Shown piece after piece: positions 6,512 to 6,992 of a stretch of 6,992 nt of DNA. The notes below the pieces were generated by a model. The model was not told the origin of the DNA. It worked only from the letters and a program-made list of their open reading frames with translations, and made no database searches. The position numbers were made by a program, and so were the translations under genes. This DNA is from Clostridia bacterium (lineage in GTDB: Bacteria; Bacillota_A; Clostridia; Oscillospirales; CAG-272). Where the stretch lies: the NCBI GenBank assembly GCA_017631775.1, contig JAGBSQ010000240.1, positions 1-6,992 of the forward strand, written 5' to 3'. Position 1 is the stretch's first letter. Each line of letters opens with the position of its first letter.

Positions 6512-6992
6512 AAACGCCCAGTTGCCGTTCTCAAAGATTTGAACACGGCGACCGTCGCGAGTGATTGCGGTGATGGAAAGATCCTTTGTGCCGATCATGA
6601 AGTCAACGTGGATCATAGAGGTGTTAATGCCCTTTTCGTAGCACTCCTTGAGGCTGTACTTTTCGTAATCCTTGAGGGTGTTGCTAAATCCGCGACCCAT
6701 TGCAAGGTGGCAGGATGCATTCTCGTCAAAGAGCGTGTTGTAGAACAAAATGCCCGAGTTGGAAATGGGGCTATCGTAAGGAACAAGCGCACATTCGCCA
6801 AGGTAAGCCGCGCCTTCGTCCATGGAGACCATTTCCTTAAGGAGCGCTTCACCCTTCTCGGCGCCTACCTCAACGGCCTTACCGTCCTCAAAGCGCATCC
6901 AGAAGTTTTCAATCAGCTGACCTTGATAAGAAAGGGGCTTGGAAGAATAAACGACACCTTCGGCAACGCCTTTTTTGGGGGAAATGAATACT
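6509..6992 (-). CDS. M29 family aminopeptidase (AmpS/PepS-like), C-terminal part
   Basis: This is the C-terminal 160 residues of a cytoplasmic metallo-aminopeptidase of family M29 (aminopeptidase T / AmpS / PepS type), which removes N-terminal residues from peptides. The frame stays open to the right edge; the full family length is about 410, so some 250 residues lie outside. Recognisable motifs are GVAEGVVYSSKPLSYQGQ near the visible start, YLGECALVPYDSPIS (Glu ligand), ASCHLAMGRGF (His ligand), IHVDFMIG (His and Asp ligands) and the C-terminal tail IFENGNWAF. An ATG at 6896-6898 is an internal methionine, not the start. It is the first visible gene of an operon with pepT. The pairing fits a peptide-recycling or peptide-utilisation role; this role is inferred. 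Confidence 0.93.
   Translation of the reverse strand, partial: VFISPKKGVAEGVVYSSKPLSYQGQLIENFWMRFEDGKAVEVGAEKGEALLKEMVSMDEGAAYLGECALVPYDSPISNSGILFYNTLFDENASCHLAMGRGFSNTLKDYEKYSLKECYEKGINTSMIHVDFMIGTKDLSITAITRDGRRVQIFENGNWAF

Overview
The window looks like core chromosome of a low-to-mid GC Gram-positive bacterium, most likely an uncultured member of the Clostridia (Bacillota). The evidence is a single-chain glycyl-tRNA synthetase of the GlyQS type, a YtvI-like AI-2E family membrane protein, purine-rich Shine-Dalgarno sites before nearly all genes, textbook TTGACA / TAtAAT promoters, and a T-tailed intrinsic terminator. I see no mobile element, CRISPR array, tRNA or rRNA gene, and no gene-free stretch longer than about 130 bases.

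Layout. Bases 1-987 (minus) hold the N-terminal 329 residues of glycyl-tRNA synthetase, with its own promoter and no room for a T-box leader. Bases 1098-2531 (minus) encode an unusual protein: two ACT domains fused to a metallo-beta-lactamase (MBL) fold domain whose metal motif is HxDxDH. It also has its own promoter. Bases 2638-3711 (minus) encode a YtvI-like multi-pass membrane protein. These three minus-strand genes run head to tail with no convincing terminator between them, so read-through toward glyS is possible.

A divergent plus-strand pair follows: a membrane-anchored cyclophilin (3846-4583) and, 10 bases downstream, an OmpR/PhoB-type winged-helix regulator with a degenerate receiver-like N-terminus (4594-5235). 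Their shared transcript ends at a perfect 14-bp hairpin (5244-5275). This hairpin also faces the end of the converging minus-strand peptidase operon.

That operon has the C-terminal part of an M29 aminopeptidase (running off the right edge, ending at 6509) followed by peptidase T (5291-6499). The pepT ribosome binding site overlaps the aminopeptidase stop codon. The two enzymes together suggest terminal steps of intracellular peptide breakdown: removal of N-terminal residues from peptides and tripeptides.

Most of the window is ordinary housekeeping. The item most worth a second look is the ACT-ACT-MBL fusion, which suggests a hydrolase controlled by an amino acid or similar small ligand, with unknown substrate. 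The orphan regulator beside the cyclophilin is second.
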